Notes: generated by a model from the sequence alone, not told the origin. Shown: positions 1 through 11,120, counted from the stretch's first letter. The stretch is 64,000 nt of DNA from Nocardia sp. BSTN01 (GCF_015354405.1 NZ_JADKYP010000023.1:36616-100615), one strand, 5' to 3'. Program-made: numbers and translations.

Positions 1-488
1 CCGGCACCCGCGCGCTGGCGCAAATGCATCTGGACGCCGGGCAGCAGGTGTGGCTGGTCACCGCGACGCCGGTGGAACTCGCACAGGTCATCGCGAAACG
101 CCTCGGGCTGACCGGCGCACTGGGCACGGTCGCCGAAAGTGTGGACGGCGTCTTCACCGGACGGCTGGTCGGCGATATCCTGCACGGCCTCGGTAAAGCA
201 CATGCGGTGCGCACTTTGGCCATTCGCGAGGGTCTCAATCTCAAACGTTGCACGGCCTATTCCGACAGCCACAACGACGTGCCGATGCTCTCGCTGGCCG
301 GTACCGCGGTGGCGATCAACCCGGATTCGGACCTGCGCGAGGTCGCCAAGAACCGCGGCTGGGAGATTCGCGATTTCCGCACCGGCCGCAAGGCCGCCAA
401 GATCGGCGTGCCCACCGCATTGGCGCTGGGTGCGGCCGGTGGCGCCGCGGCCGCCGTGCTCACCCGCAGGCGCGAACAACACGGCTGA
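1..488 (+). CDS. HAD-IB family phosphatase, SerB1-like (5' truncated by window edge)
   Basis: This is the C-terminal part of a haloacid dehalogenase subfamily IB hydrolase; the reading frame is open from base 3 and the start and DxD nucleophile lie outside the window. Visible motifs are VTATP (motif II Ser/Thr region), a conserved Lys in GKAHAV, and [10 protein letters not shown] (the acidic metal-binding motif). The C-terminus has a hydrophobic Ala/Gly stretch followed by Arg residues, as in SerB1-type proteins. Such enzymes hydrolyse small phosphomonoesters; phosphoserine is possible but not shown. In M. tuberculosis serB1 (Rv0505c) sits in the same neighbourhood, which supports the call. 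The stop lies inside a short tandem duplication. Confidence 0.85.
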   Translation, partial: GTRALAQMHLDAGQQVWLVTATPVELAQVIAKRLGLTGALGTVAESVDGVFTGRLVGDILHGLGKAHAVRTLAIREGLNLKRCTAYSDSHNDVPMLSLAGTAVAINPDSDLREVAKNRGWEIRDFRTGRKAAKIGVPTALALGAAGGAAAAVLTRRREQHG

Positions 489-521
489 GCCTCCCGGCCG
501 AACAACACGGCTGAGCCTCCC
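473..521. repeat. 23-bp direct repeat spanning the HAD stop codon
   Basis: The 23 bases at 473-495 recur exactly at 499-521 (period 26). The first copy contains the stop codon of the HAD gene, and the second copy feeds the left arm of the following hairpin. It looks like a recent slippage or tandem duplication. Confidence 0.8.
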
Positions 522-540
522 CGCCGGGGCGAGGAGGCTC
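513..540. terminator. Hairpin between convergent genes
   Basis: GAGCCTCC (513-520) pairs with GGAGGCTC (533-540) around a GC-rich 12-base loop, followed by a short T-containing run. It lies between the convergent HAD and acyltransferase genes, so it could end transcription from both sides. Confidence 0.55.
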
Positions 541-553
541 GGTTCGTTCTCGG

Positions 554-1564
554 TCAGCCGGTGAAGGGGTTGCGCCGTTTGGTGAGCAGCTTGTACAGCG
601 TCTGCTGGATGGTTTCGCGAACCTGATCGGTGACCTCGAACATCGTCATCGGATCGTCGGCCGCCTCGGCCGCGTAATCCTCGGTCGCGATGGGCTTGCC
701 GAATTCGATGGTCCACTTCGACGGCAAGGGGATCGCACCCAGCGGTCCCAGATGCGGAAATGTCGGGGTCACCGGGAAATACGGCAATCCGAGCAGCCGC
801 GCCAACGGCTTGATATCGGCGAGTTTCGGATAGATCTCCTCGGACCCGACGATCGAGCACGGAATGATCGGCACACCGGTTTTCACCGCCGCCGAAACGA
901 ATCCGCCGCGGCCGAAGCGCTGCAACTTGTAGCGCTCCGCATACGGCTTGCCGATGCCCTTGAAGCCCTCGGGGAACACACCCGCGACCTCGCCCGACCG
1001 CAGCAGCCGCTCGGCGTCGGCCGGGCAGGCCAGGGTGTGGCCGGCCTTGCGGGCCAGCCCGCCCACCACCGGCATCTCGAACACCAGATCGGCGGCCAGC
1101 AATCGCAGCGACCGATGGGCGGGATGCCGATCGTGTACGGCCAGCTGCAGCATCAGCGCGTCCAGTGCCACCACGCCGGCGTGATTGGAGACGACCAGCG
1201 CACCACCGGAGGACGGAATGTTCTCGATGCCGTTCACGTCCACCCGGAACCACAGATCCGACAGCGGTCGCAGCGTCGGCAGGATGACCGATTGGAGCAG
1301 ATGTTCGTCACGACCGAACTCGTCGACCTGGTAGTCCCCGGTGAGACGGCGGCGGGCGAAATCGGCGGTATTGCGAATACCGTCGGCCACCGCACCCCGC
1401 ACCAGATCACCCAGCGAGCGCGGCGGCGCCGATTCGGCCAGCCGTTCGGTCAACGAGGTCACCGGCTGCAGGGCCGACTCCCCGGGCCAGCGCCGCGATG
1501 CCGGGCGCTGCCGGGCCTCGAAATCCGTCTCGTGCAGGTGAATGACTTTGGCCACGTCGTTCAT
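554..1564 (-). CDS. Lysophospholipid acyltransferase-like protein (PlsC family)
   Basis: A 336-residue protein of the PlsC/LPLAT acyltransferase superfamily, which transfers acyl groups to glycerol or polyol phosphates at the inner membrane face. The catalytic block is SNHAGVVALD (His128 with Asp135), which is the wider H-x6-D spacing rather than the usual H-x4-D. A FPEG block III motif follows. The ATG at 1564 overlaps the upstream epimerase-like stop as ATGA, so the two are translationally coupled and a longer in-frame start inside the epimerase gene is unlikely. The order matches Rv0501-Rv0502 of M. tuberculosis. The acyl acceptor is unknown. Confidence 0.85.
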   Translation of the reverse strand: MNDVAKVIHLHETDFEARQRPASRRWPGESALQPVTSLTERLAESAPPRSLGDLVRGAVADGIRNTADFARRRLTGDYQVDEFGRDEHLLQSVILPTLRPLSDLWFRVDVNGIENIPSSGGALVVSNHAGVVALDALMLQLAVHDRHPAHRSLRLLAADLVFEMPVVGGLARKAGHTLACPADAERLLRSGEVAGVFPEGFKGIGKPYAERYKLQRFGRGGFVSAAVKTGVPIIPCSIVGSEEIYPKLADIKPLARLLGLPYFPVTPTFPHLGPLGAIPLPSKWTIEFGKPIATEDYAAEAADDPMTMFEVTDQVRETIQQTLYKLLTKRRNPFTG

Positions 1565-2667
1565 CGATGTGCTCCCGTCCCGGCCCCGACGAGGCCGAGG
1601 AGTCTGTTTTCTGCAGCGTCGATCCAGCGCGGATCGATGACGGGCCGCAACGCTGCGCCCCCGATGAAGTCGTCGAACGCCTGCACCGTCGTCCAACGCG
1701 GTGCGAAGCCGAGTTCGGTACGCATTCTCGTGGTGTCCAATCCACAGCCGAAGTGGAAGTAATCGATCTGCTCGGTGGTGAACTCACGCATCACCGGGCC
1801 CATGAACGACCGGCCGACCGTCTGGAAAACACTCATCGGCACCGGTAGTTCGACGCGACCCGCGCGGCGGATGGCTTGCGACAATGCCAGCGCTCCGTCA
1901 CCGGCGACATTGAAGGTGCCGCCGGTTGCGGAATGCGCGGCATGCGCCAGCGCCGCGATCGCGTCCTCTTCGTGCAACAGCTGCATACGGGGGTCGCGGC
2001 CGAAGATCGTCGGCGTGATCGGGGAACGGAAATACTGCACGCCCCGGCCCGCCAGACGCGGCCCCACTATCGGTGCGAATCGCAGGATCGCCGCGGCGAT
2101 ATCCGGGCGCCGGCGCGCCATTCCGCGGACGAATCCCTCGACCTCGATCATGTCGCGCGCGAACCAGCCCTTCGGTGGCGTGCGCGCACTCATCTCCTCG
2201 GTGAATTTCGCCGGATCCTTCGGACCGCAGCCGTAGACCGCCGAGGAGGAGCGGATCACGACACGGCGCACACTCGGCGCCTTCTGACAGACCGCCATCA
2301 GCTGCATGGCGCCGAAGACGTTGTAGTCCTTCATCGCCGCCCGGCCGCCACCGGCGGGCGGGCGGGAGAGTACGGCCGGATGCACGACGGTGTCGACCTT
2401 GTTTCCATCGATCACCTTGCGGATCAACGGATTTCGAATGTCGGCGCGGACGAACTCGGCGCGCCCCATCCGGCGTAGCAGATCGCGGCTGGGCATGCGG
2501 GCATCGACGGCGATGACGCGTTCGATCGCGGGATCGGCCGCCAGCCGAGTGACGACGTTGCCGCCGAAGAAGCGGCTCGCGCCGGTGACGAGAACGACTG
2601 TTGGCGGCTGGTCGTCGCGGCCAGCCGTACGCCCGTCCCGCATATCCGAACCCACGCCGAATCCCAC
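1561..2667 (-). CDS. NAD-dependent epimerase/dehydratase-like protein (Rv0501/GalE2-like)
   Basis: A 368-residue extended SDR with an N-terminal nucleotide-binding loop (VLVTGASRFFGG, about residues 25-36) followed by VIAVDARMPSRD and the family blocks RMGRAEFVRADIRNP and TIFGRDPRMQLLHE. It resembles mycobacterial Rv0501. I see no canonical YxxxK catalytic pair at the expected place (the segment reads FARDMIEVEG), so ordinary sugar epimerase activity is doubtful. The GTG start at 2667 is used; ATG at 2643 is an alternative. It is followed with a 4-base overlap by the PlsC-like gene, suggesting a lipid or envelope role for the pair. Confidence 0.8.
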   Translation of the reverse strand: MGFGVGSDMRDGRTAGRDDQPPTVVLVTGASRFFGGNVVTRLAADPAIERVIAVDARMPSRDLLRRMGRAEFVRADIRNPLIRKVIDGNKVDTVVHPAVLSRPPAGGGRAAMKDYNVFGAMQLMAVCQKAPSVRRVVIRSSSAVYGCGPKDPAKFTEEMSARTPPKGWFARDMIEVEGFVRGMARRRPDIAAAILRFAPIVGPRLAGRGVQYFRSPITPTIFGRDPRMQLLHEEDAIAALAHAAHSATGGTFNVAGDGALALSQAIRRAGRVELPVPMSVFQTVGRSFMGPVMREFTTEQIDYFHFGCGLDTTRMRTELGFAPRWTTVQAFDDFIGGAALRPVIDPRWIDAAENRLLGLVGAGTGAHR

Positions 2668-2777
2668 CTGTGCACCCCTGCTTTGGCTAGTTCCGTTAAC
2701 CAGAGTAGCGGCTGTTACGGAGGTGGCCGACAGTATTTACCAGGATCTAACGATGACTTCAGTCACCGGAAACAAAT

Positions 2778-2815
2778 GCTGAAGCCCGCCACCTGAACGG
2801 TGGCGGGCTTTCAGC
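2778..2815 (-). terminator. Rho-independent-type terminator after the bS22 gene
   Basis: A long stem built on GCCCGCCACC (2784-2793) paired with GGTGGCGGGC (2799-2808), extended by GCTGAA/TTCAGC, with a small loop. It sits 20 bases past the stop of the small ribosomal protein gene on the minus strand and is followed there by a T-rich stretch. Confidence 0.75.
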
Positions 2816-2835
2816 AAAATTCCAGCGTGTAAGAC

Positions 2836-2937
2836 TTACTTGCCGAGTTTGCGACGCTGCACGCGCGTACGGCGAAGCAGCTTGCGGTGCTTCTTCTTCG
2901 ACATCCGCTTACGGCGCTTCTTGATCACAGAACCCAT
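2836..2937 (-). CDS. 30S ribosomal protein bS22 (33 residues)
   Basis: A very short, extremely basic protein that begins [19 protein letters not shown] and ends RRKLGK. It matches the actinobacterial AURKAIP1/COX24-like peptide (Rv0500B), which mycobacterial ribosome structures have shown to be the small-subunit protein bS22. The ATG at 2937 is preceded by GAGGAAC. It is followed by its own hairpin terminator and preceded by the HTH gene, the same order as Rv0500A-Rv0500B in M. tuberculosis. Almost every other residue is Lys or Arg, as expected for an rRNA-buried peptide. Confidence 0.93.
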
Positions 2938-3167
2938 AGGGTTGTTCCTCGCGTTCTCTCTCTACCCTCGGCACGCACGCCGGTTACGTACGTCCATCTT
3001 CCGGTTCGCTCGGCGGCCGCCTGGCAACCAGTGTTCAGCTCCCGACCTGACCCAGATCGGCAGCGGGTAACACAACGGTGGTTCATCGTACCGGGCCAAC
3101 CCACGGCGAACGAAACGGGCACCGATGTGCCCGGTCGCCGACACCGCCGTTCGGCGTTCACACCTGT

Positions 3168-3395
3168 CTACCCGGCGTCGAAGTACGACGTCTGCAGGTA
3201 GTCGTGTACCGCCTTGGCGTGTACCCGGAACGATCGACCGACTCTGACAGCGGGTAGTTCTCCCGAGTGAACCAGCCGATACACCGTCATCTTGGAAACC
3301 CGCATCAGATTCGCCACCTCGGCAACGGTGAGGAACTGTGTTCCTCCACCGCCGATGACAGGACCGGAACTCGCAGAGCTGTTTCCAGACATCAT
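3168..3395 (-). CDS. Excisionase-family helix-turn-helix DNA-binding protein (Rv0500A-like)
   Basis: A 75-residue protein made almost entirely of a MerR/excisionase-type winged HTH: FLTVAEVANLMRVSKMTVYR followed by LVHSGELPAVRVGRSFRV and a final helix ending DYLQTSYFDAG. Proteins of this family bind DNA through the helix in VSKMTVYR. Tandem ATGs at 3395 and 3392 follow an upstream GGAGG; the longer frame upstream is low-complexity and not expected to be translated. Its place between proC and the bS22 gene is conserved in mycobacteria. Its target is unknown. Confidence 0.85.
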   Translation of the reverse strand: MMSGNSSASSGPVIGGGGTQFLTVAEVANLMRVSKMTVYRLVHSGELPAVRVGRSFRVHAKAVHDYLQTSYFDAG

Positions 3396-3562
3396 TGCGC
3401 CACTGACCTCCGGCACGTCCGCGCCGCCGGCTTCCCCACCGGCGGAACAGACACGCACGTGCTCCCTCGAGCTTAGCGTGACCAGTGGGATTGCTGCGAC
3501 GGGTGGGAGAAATAGCAGTGTCACCAGCGGATGTCACGTCACACCCGGCGGCCACCGCGCGG

Positions 3563-4381
3563 TTACTCGCCGGTCGCCCCCTGTTCGACCGAGCGGCGCT
3601 TGGCCGCGTGCAGCGCCTCCCAGAACGCCGAGCGCACGCCGCCGCGCTCGAGCTCGCGCACGGCCGCCGCGGTCGTCCCCGCGGGCGAGGTCACCGCGGC
3701 ACGCAACTCCACGGCATCCTGACCGGATTCCTCCAGCAGCGCCGCCGAGCCGAGCATGGTCTGCACCACCAGTTCGGTGGCCACGTCCCGGGTCAGGCCG
3801 AGGCCGACACCGGCCTCCACCATGGCCTCGACCACCAGGAAGAAGTACGCGGGCCCGGAGCCGGACACCGCGGTCACCGCGTCCATCTGCCCCTCGGCGA
3901 CGGTGACGACCTTGCCGACCGCGCCCAGCAGTTCCGAAACCGTATCCAGCTCGGCGGATTTGGCGTAGCGTCCGGCCGCGATCGCGCTCATGCCCTGACC
4001 GACCAGCATCGGGGTGTTGGGCATGACCCGCACCACCGGGAATCCGGCGGGCAACTTCGACTCCACCCGGGCGGTGGTCACGCCGGCGGCCAGCGACACC
4101 AGGATCTGATCGCGATCGTTGTCGAGTTCGAGTTTGCCGAGTTCGGTCAGCACGGCGTCGACATCGTGCGGCTTCACCGCGACCACCAGTACATCCGCAC
4201 CCGCCGCGGCCTCGGCCAGGCTGTCGGTGACCCGGATGCCGAACCGCTCGCTCAACACCTTCGCGCGGGCCGTCACCGTCTCGACCACGACCAGATCCTT
4301 ACCCGGTCGTCCGGCCTCGAGCAGCCCGGCGATCAACGCCTCGCCGATCCGTCCGCCACCGATCACCGCAATTCTCGTCAT
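3563..4381 (-). CDS. proC: Pyrroline-5-carboxylate reductase
   Basis: A 272-residue enzyme that reduces 1-pyrroline-5-carboxylate to proline with NAD(P)H in the cytoplasm, the last step of proline synthesis. The sequence shows the Rossmann loop IGGGRIGEALIAGLL at the N-terminus, then VAVKPHDVDAVL, MPNTPMLVGQGM, and the family signature VSGSGPAYFFLVVEAMVEAG in the C-terminal dimerisation domain. The ATG at 4381 places the Rossmann loop at residues 3-17; an in-frame TTG at 4390 would add three residues. Length is normal for ProC. Downstream lie the HTH and bS22 genes on the same strand. Confidence 0.96.
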   Translation of the reverse strand: MTRIAVIGGGRIGEALIAGLLEAGRPGKDLVVVETVTARAKVLSERFGIRVTDSLAEAAAGADVLVVAVKPHDVDAVLTELGKLELDNDRDQILVSLAAGVTTARVESKLPAGFPVVRVMPNTPMLVGQGMSAIAAGRYAKSAELDTVSELLGAVGKVVTVAEGQMDAVTAVSGSGPAYFFLVVEAMVEAGVGLGLTRDVATELVVQTMLGSAALLEESGQDAVELRAAVTSPAGTTAAAVRELERGGVRSAFWEALHAAKRRSVEQGATGE

Positions 4382-4453
4382 GAGGCCCAAGGCTATCCGT
4401 GCGCGGCGAGCGACGCGGGGCAGGGGCGATCAGGGGGCCGGCGAGACAGCGAA

Positions 4454-5344
4454 TCAGCGAGACAGGGGAATCAACGCGAGCTGGCGGGTCTGCGCCACCA
4501 CCGCGCCGGTGCTGTCGAGCACCAGTTGATCCTCGTCGAACATGCGCTCACCGATCTCGTGGGCGGTCGCGATCACCCGCAGCCAGCCCGATGCGGGACG
4601 ACGCCGCAGGTAGGTGGTGAGCTGCACGGTCGGGGCCCAGCCGAGCCGGCCCATATTCATCGGCACCGGCGGACTCATATCACCCGCCATCATGGCGAAA
4701 TAGGCGGCGACGTCCGGATCGCTGCCGTCGCCGGCGCGCGGACGGATCCACAGGCGCAGCCGCGGCTCGCCCTGCTCGCCGGACAGGAACCGCGCCCAGG
4801 ACGGATCGATCGCCACCGACGCGCCCCGTGCGACGTTGACCAACCGGCCCATCGGAGAATCCGGCGCGTCGTAGCTCAGGGCGTCGGCGGGCGGCTCCGG
4901 CGGCATATCCGCCACGGTCTCGCGCCGATAGGCCGGTTCCGCGTCGTCGAGGTGACCGAAGGTGAACGCCGAATGCACCAGAGTGCGGCCACCCTGGACC
5001 AGATCGGCGTCGACCAGGCAGATCTGGCGGCCGGTCTTGCGGATACGGACCTCGTACCCGACCTCGCCCGGATCCGGGGCGCCGAGGAAATCGGTGCTCG
5101 CCGCGATCGGGAACATCTCGGCCAGATCGCGGTGCGTGGTGCGCAACCGGGTCGTGGCGGCGGCCGCCGACGAGGCGATCATGGTCCCGCCGTGCAGTTT
5201 CTCGCCGATCGTCCACACCGGGTCGATGACGCCGCGATAGCGCGCGAGCTCCGCGGAAGCCTCCACTTCGGTCACCGCGCACACCCGGCTGAACGGTGCG
5301 TCGTCCACCTCCGGTCGTACCGTCTCGACCGCCAGTTCCGTCAC
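4454..5344 (-). CDS. Double-hotdog acyl-CoA thioesterase-like protein (Rv0499-like)
   Basis: A 296-residue protein with two hotdog-like halves. EKLHGGTMIASSAAAA forms the first central-helix region, and YEVRIRKTGRQICLVDADL gives the typical strand pattern of thioesterase/acyl-ACP proteins. The second half (from about residue 180) repeats the pattern, ending with a TARQLALIPL-like strand. It resembles mycobacterial Rv0499, which occupies the same position next to proC. Thioester hydrolysis is a family inference; the acyl substrate is not evident. The ATG at 5344 is the only good start. Confidence 0.7.
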   Translation of the reverse strand: MTELAVETVRPEVDDAPFSRVCAVTEVEASAELARYRGVIDPVWTIGEKLHGGTMIASSAAAATTRLRTTHRDLAEMFPIAASTDFLGAPDPGEVGYEVRIRKTGRQICLVDADLVQGGRTLVHSAFTFGHLDDAEPAYRRETVADMPPEPPADALSYDAPDSPMGRLVNVARGASVAIDPSWARFLSGEQGEPRLRLWIRPRAGDGSDPDVAAYFAMMAGDMSPPVPMNMGRLGWAPTVQLTTYLRRRPASGWLRVIATAHEIGERMFDEDQLVLDSTGAVVAQTRQLALIPLSR

Positions 5345-5462
5345 CCGCCGCTCCTCTCCGTGGGCCCAGCCGGTTCCGACCCGGCTCGTACACCGTATAA
5401 GTCTGCCGGAAGGTCGCTGGATTCCCTACCGGGGGTGACCAAGCTGCACGGGCGCAGGCCGA

Positions 5463-6362
5463 TCACCGCTGCCGGGTCGGTTCCCGCCCCGGCGCCGGCT
5501 GCAGATTGTTCAGATGGGTGCGGGCGAACCGCAGCGACAGCCCCAGCATCGCCGCGCGGTCGGCGGTCGTCCGCGCGTTCTGGGTGTTCACCTCGATCAC
5601 GGCATGACCGCGAAAACCGTTGCGCACCAACGCTTCACACACTTCCACACAGGGCTGGCCGCCCTCGCCGGGGATCAGGTGTTCGTCGTGCGCGGCGCCG
5701 CGGCCGTCGGCCAGGTGCAAGTGCGCCAGACCGCCGCCCATGCGGTCGGCCAATGCCCGCGCGTCCATTCCGGCGGTCGCGGTGTGCGACAGATCCAGGG
5801 TGTAGTGCCGGAAGCCGGTGTCGGTCGGATCGTAGGACGGACTGAACGCGGTCACGGAAAGACCCGGTCCACCACGGCGTTCCAGCCTGCGCGCCGAGCC
5901 GGAGCGGCGCCCGAACAGCGTATCGGCGCGCATGGGGAACATGTTCTCCACCGCGACCACCACCGGACTGCTGTCCTCGAGTTCGCCCACCTGCTGCGCG
6001 AAGCCCTCCGCATAGCGCCGCTGCCAGCGGAAGGGCGGATGCACCACCACGGTCGCCGCCCCCAGCGCCTCCGCGGCCCGCACACTGCGTTCGAGCTTGG
6101 CCACCGGATCGGCGCCCCACACCCGCTGCGAGATGAGCAGGCAGGGCGCGTGCACCGCCAGCACGGGCACCGAGTACCGGCGCACATACGACTGGACGGT
6201 GGCGATGTTCTGGCTGGCCGGTTCGGCCCAGACCATCAGTTCCACGCCGTCGTAACCCAATTCGGCGGCGTACCGGAACGCCGCCTCGGTGTTCTCCGGA
6301 TAGACCGACGCCGTCGACAATCCCACCTGAACGGTGGTCCCCACCTGACCGCTGTACCCCAC
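5463..6362 (-). CDS. Sugar phosphate isomerase/epimerase family TIM-barrel protein (Rv0498-like)
   Basis: A 299-residue xylose-isomerase-like (AP endonuclease 2 fold) protein. Barrel strands carry likely metal ligands: YDGVELMVWAEP, VVVHPPFRWQRRYAEG, VVVAVENMFP, YTLDLSHTAT, LAHLHLADGRG and a late GEGGQP. The GTG at 6362 follows AGGGAG at a good distance and lies 14 bases after the stop of the membrane-protein gene. A longer open frame upstream runs inside that gene and is rejected. The substrate is unknown. Conserved synteny with Rv0496-Rv0499 suggests a shared operon with the phosphatase and the membrane protein. Confidence 0.8.
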   Translation of the reverse strand: MGYSGQVGTTVQVGLSTASVYPENTEAAFRYAAELGYDGVELMVWAEPASQNIATVQSYVRRYSVPVLAVHAPCLLISQRVWGADPVAKLERSVRAAEALGAATVVVHPPFRWQRRYAEGFAQQVGELEDSSPVVVAVENMFPMRADTLFGRRSGSARRLERRGGPGLSVTAFSPSYDPTDTGFRHYTLDLSHTATAGMDARALADRMGGGLAHLHLADGRGAAHDEHLIPGEGGQPCVEVCEALVRNGFRGHAVIEVNTQNARTTADRAAMLGLSLRFARTHLNNLQPAPGREPTRQR

Positions 6363-6376
6363 TTGCTGCTCCCTGC

Positions 6377-8023
6377 TCAGTTCGTGCTGAGAAGAAAGGC
6401 TAGCGGTCCGAGCGTCACGAAGATGCCCACAACGACCGCGATCACCGTGCTGAGGATGTCGTCGGTGCGGCGCAGCACCCGAACCAGCGCGACCAGACCA
6501 AGGATCACGACCATCGCCAGCACCAGGGCCACGAACGGCATGATGTCCCACATCTGCTCGAAGCCCTTGAACAGCAACATTCCCGCGACCGCCGCGCCGA
6601 CGGCCTGGCCACCGAGGATCATCCACTGCCGGCGGTTGAGATCCTCAACCGAGCCCCGGCGGGGAGCCGGCCGGCTCAACTGCGGCAGTTTGTCGCGCAG
6701 CGAGAATCCGCGCGGCGCGGCCCGGCGCCGGCGCGGGGTGGCCTCGATCTCCTCGTCGTCGAGCAGGTCGTCGTCGTAGTCGTCCTCGGGTTCGTCGAGT
6801 TCGACCGGTGCGTAGAACTCGGTGCGCGCCTCCGCCGGATCGAGTAGATCGATGACCCCGCGGCGCGGCCCGCGATCCCGGCGCGCCGCGGCTTCGCGCC
6901 GCTCCTCACGGGCTCCGGCATCACGCAGCAGATCTCCGGCAACGGTCTGCCCGGACAGCAGCGGCTGCTCACGCGCGGCCAGCGACCATCCCGGCGACCG
7001 ATCCTCGGCCGGCTCGTCCTCGTGGCCGCCCGGTCCGGGTTCGTCGAAATCACGCGGAGCCGAAACGGGAGCACCCGGCCGCCGGCGGGCCGACCACGCG
7101 GGGAGACCCTGGCCCGCGTCGGCACCGTTGCGACCGCCCGCGGGACCGCCGGGCGCATCGGCCCCGTCGCGTCCCGGTGTCGCACCGTTGCGGCGCGGCA
7201 GATCCGCCCGGCCCGGTGTGGGGAACTCGGGGGCACCGAACTCGCGGCCTGCCGGAGCACCGAATTCGCGGTGCGGCGAAGGAGTTTCGGGCGGACGCGG
7301 CGGCGCCCAGGCAGTAGTCGGGGGCGTGGCGTCGGTTCCCATTCCGCCCCGGAACGGCGGCACCATCACGGTGTTGCGCTCGTCGGGCTCCGGCCGATGC
7401 CGGCGCCCGGTCCGGCCCGAATCCACCGGCGCCTCCGGCGCCGCGAACGACCCCGCCGCCTCCCGCTCGGCCAGCGCCTCCCGCAGTTCGCGGCGAGCGC
7501 GGCGGCCGGTGGGCGCCGGCGCGGAATCCACGCCGTACGGGGCGGACGCGCCCTCCGGCGCGGCGTGCCGGGTGGAATCGGGCTGGGCACCGTATCCGGG
7601 AGCGTCGAATCCGGGGGCCGCACCGAACTCGGGCGACGAGCCGTATCCGCCCGGCGAATCGAACGAGGCGGGCGGTAAGCCGGTCGCCTCGTATCCCGCC
7701 GGCTCCCAGGAGTTCGGCGCGCTCGGCGCCTCCGGTGCGGCGGCCAGGGGATCGTAGAAGCTGATCGGACCGGACAGCGGTGATTCGGCTTCGTACCCGG
7801 GTACCGAGAGCTGGAAGTCGGGCATCGGCTCCGGATCCGGCCCGGCCTCCGGGGCGGCGTGCGAGGAGGAACCCTCCCGGACCGCCGGCAGGTCGCCGGT
7901 CAGGTCGGTGACCGCGATGCCGCGTCCGCCTCTGCGGCGCCGTCCGCCGCCCGACGCCGGAACTCCCTGGCCGTTGCGCGCCAGCAGTTCGGCGACCGAC
8001 AGCTGGGTCGAATCCTCACTCAT
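6377..8023 (-). CDS. Conserved membrane protein with long disordered N-terminus (Rv0497-like)
   Basis: A 548-residue protein. The first ~430 residues are rich in Pro, Gly, Ala, Glu and Arg and look disordered. A basic region ([19 protein letters not shown]) then leads into a C-terminal domain with about three membrane segments: [39 protein letters not shown] and [20 protein letters not shown]. The N-terminus begins with a short conserved motif ([13 protein letters not shown]). It resembles the mycobacterial Rv0497 membrane protein but the disordered part is much longer. Envelope or division scaffolding is possible; no function can be assigned. It is co-directional with the GppA-like gene upstream and the isomerase downstream. 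Confidence 0.75.
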   Translation of the reverse strand: MSEDSTQLSVAELLARNGQGVPASGGGRRRRGGRGIAVTDLTGDLPAVREGSSSHAAPEAGPDPEPMPDFQLSVPGYEAESPLSGPISFYDPLAAAPEAPSAPNSWEPAGYEATGLPPASFDSPGGYGSSPEFGAAPGFDAPGYGAQPDSTRHAAPEGASAPYGVDSAPAPTGRRARRELREALAEREAAGSFAAPEAPVDSGRTGRRHRPEPDERNTVMVPPFRGGMGTDATPPTTAWAPPRPPETPSPHREFGAPAGREFGAPEFPTPGRADLPRRNGATPGRDGADAPGGPAGGRNGADAGQGLPAWSARRRPGAPVSAPRDFDEPGPGGHEDEPAEDRSPGWSLAAREQPLLSGQTVAGDLLRDAGAREERREAAARRDRGPRRGVIDLLDPAEARTEFYAPVELDEPEDDYDDDLLDDEEIEATPRRRRAAPRGFSLRDKLPQLSRPAPRRGSVEDLNRRQWMILGGQAVGAAVAGMLLFKGFEQMWDIMPFVALVLAMVVILGLVALVRVLRRTDDILSTVIAVVVGIFVTLGPLAFLLSTN

Positions 8024-8059
8024 GCCGGCTCCTTTCCGATAGACCGCTGCCCGAATCGA

Positions 8060-10062
<2,003 letters not shown>

Positions 10063-10086
10063 TCCGCCAACCCATTTCGTACGGAT

Positions 10087-10722
10087 ATGGGTATCGCGCC
10101 GGGTACGCCGGCATCAGAGTCCTCCGCCGCCGATGTCGCAAGATCCGATTCCGCGGCCGCATCACACCCCGGGGCGCCTCGAATCCTGTTGATTTCCGGA
10201 AGTACCCGGCCGGGATCCACCAACACCGCCGCGTTGCGCACCTTCGCCGATATCGCCGCACCGCACTGCACCGCGGAATTGTTCACCGGATTGGTCGATA
10301 TTCCGGCCTTCGTTCCCGGCGATCAACCCGCCCCACCGGCGGTACACGCGTTGCGTGAGCGACTCGCGGCCGCCGATGCCGTGGTGTTCTGCGCACCCGA
10401 ATACGCCGGCTTCATTCCCGGCAGTCTGAAGAATCTACTGGAGTGGACCGTCGGGGCCGCGGATCTGCACGAGAAACCGGTGGCCTGGATTTCGGTGGCC
10501 GCCCCGGGTCGCGGTGACGGTGCGATCACATCGCTGCGCACGGTGCTCGGATATGTCGGCGCGGTGGAAATCGAATCCGCGTGCCGGCGAATGCCGGTGC
10601 TGGGCAGCATGGTCGGCGCCGACGGAACGATCGCGGACGCGACGGTGCGACAGGCTCTGGCCGAATCCGTCGCCGCGATCGGCGCCTATCTTTCGGCCGC
10701 GGCGGCGTCACGGGAATTGTGA
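10087..10722 (+). CDS. NAD(P)H-dependent FMN reductase family flavoprotein
   Basis: A 211-residue flavodoxin-fold protein. After a ~30-residue leader comes the FMN phosphate-binding loop ISGSTRPGSTNTAALR, and then the family signature FCAPEYAGFIPGSLKNLLEW. Proteins of this family (SsuE/ArsH/chromate reductase group) reduce FMN or quinones with NAD(P)H. It starts 24 bases after the Rv0495c-like gene and may share its transcript. The N-terminal extension is Ala/Ser rich and the true start could be further in. The physiological substrate is unknown. Confidence 0.85.
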   Translation: MGIAPGTPASESSAADVARSDSAAASHPGAPRILLISGSTRPGSTNTAALRTFADIAAPHCTAELFTGLVDIPAFVPGDQPAPPAVHALRERLAAADAVVFCAPEYAGFIPGSLKNLLEWTVGAADLHEKPVAWISVAAPGRGDGAITSLRTVLGYVGAVEIESACRRMPVLGSMVGADGTIADATVRQALAESVAAIGAYLSAAAASREL

Positions 10723-10785
10723 AGTACCTCTGTACGGTCATCGCCTCGCCATGCGCGCTTCACGTACCCGTGATAGGCATAACCC

Positions 10786-11115
10786 ATGATGAGGAAATTC
10801 TTGGCTACTGCAGCACTCGCCGCCGGTGCGGCCCTGACGCTGGCTCCCGCCGCGCACGCCGACCCCGCCACCGATCCGGCGCACTACTCGCTGCAGAACG
10901 ACAACTTCGTCGTCTACAACGACCCGGCGGTGCTGTCCGCGAAGGAGAACGGCAAGCAGGTCATCGTGAGCCCCTACGGCACCTCCCGCCCGATCGCGTG
11001 CCACGACGACACCGCGCCGCTGGACGACTGCTGGCAGCGTGACGACTTCGGCTGGTTCCAGCTGCAGAAGCAGGAGCTGCCGCAGATCGGCACCGCGTGG
11101 GTGCACGTCGTCTAG
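10786..11115 (+). CDS. Small secreted hypothetical protein
   Basis: A 109-residue protein with a clear Sec signal peptide: MRKF, a hydrophobic core (LATAALAAGAALTLAPAA), then an AHA-D cleavage site near residue 26. The mature ~83 residues contain two Cys (CHDDTAPLDDC) that could form a disulphide and many aromatic residues near the end. I do not recognise the family. It has its own upstream space and is followed by a strong hairpin, so it is probably monocistronic. The start could be either of two adjacent ATGs (10786 or 10789). Confidence 0.75.
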   Translation: MMRKFLATAALAAGAALTLAPAAHADPATDPAHYSLQNDNFVVYNDPAVLSAKENGKQVIVSPYGTSRPIACHDDTAPLDDCWQRDDFGWFQLQKQELPQIGTAWVHVV

Positions 11116-11120
11116 CCCAC

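Noticed and set aside
3485-5845. Long plus-strand open frame antisense to proC and the thioesterase-like gene
   Set aside because: His/Arg/Gly-rich composition, no family resemblance, and it covers two clear genes on the other strand; it is an open-frame artefact of high GC.
6363-6626. N-terminal extension of the sugar phosphate isomerase
   Set aside because: It lies inside the membrane-protein gene in another frame; GTG 6362 with an AGGGAG site gives the family N-terminus.
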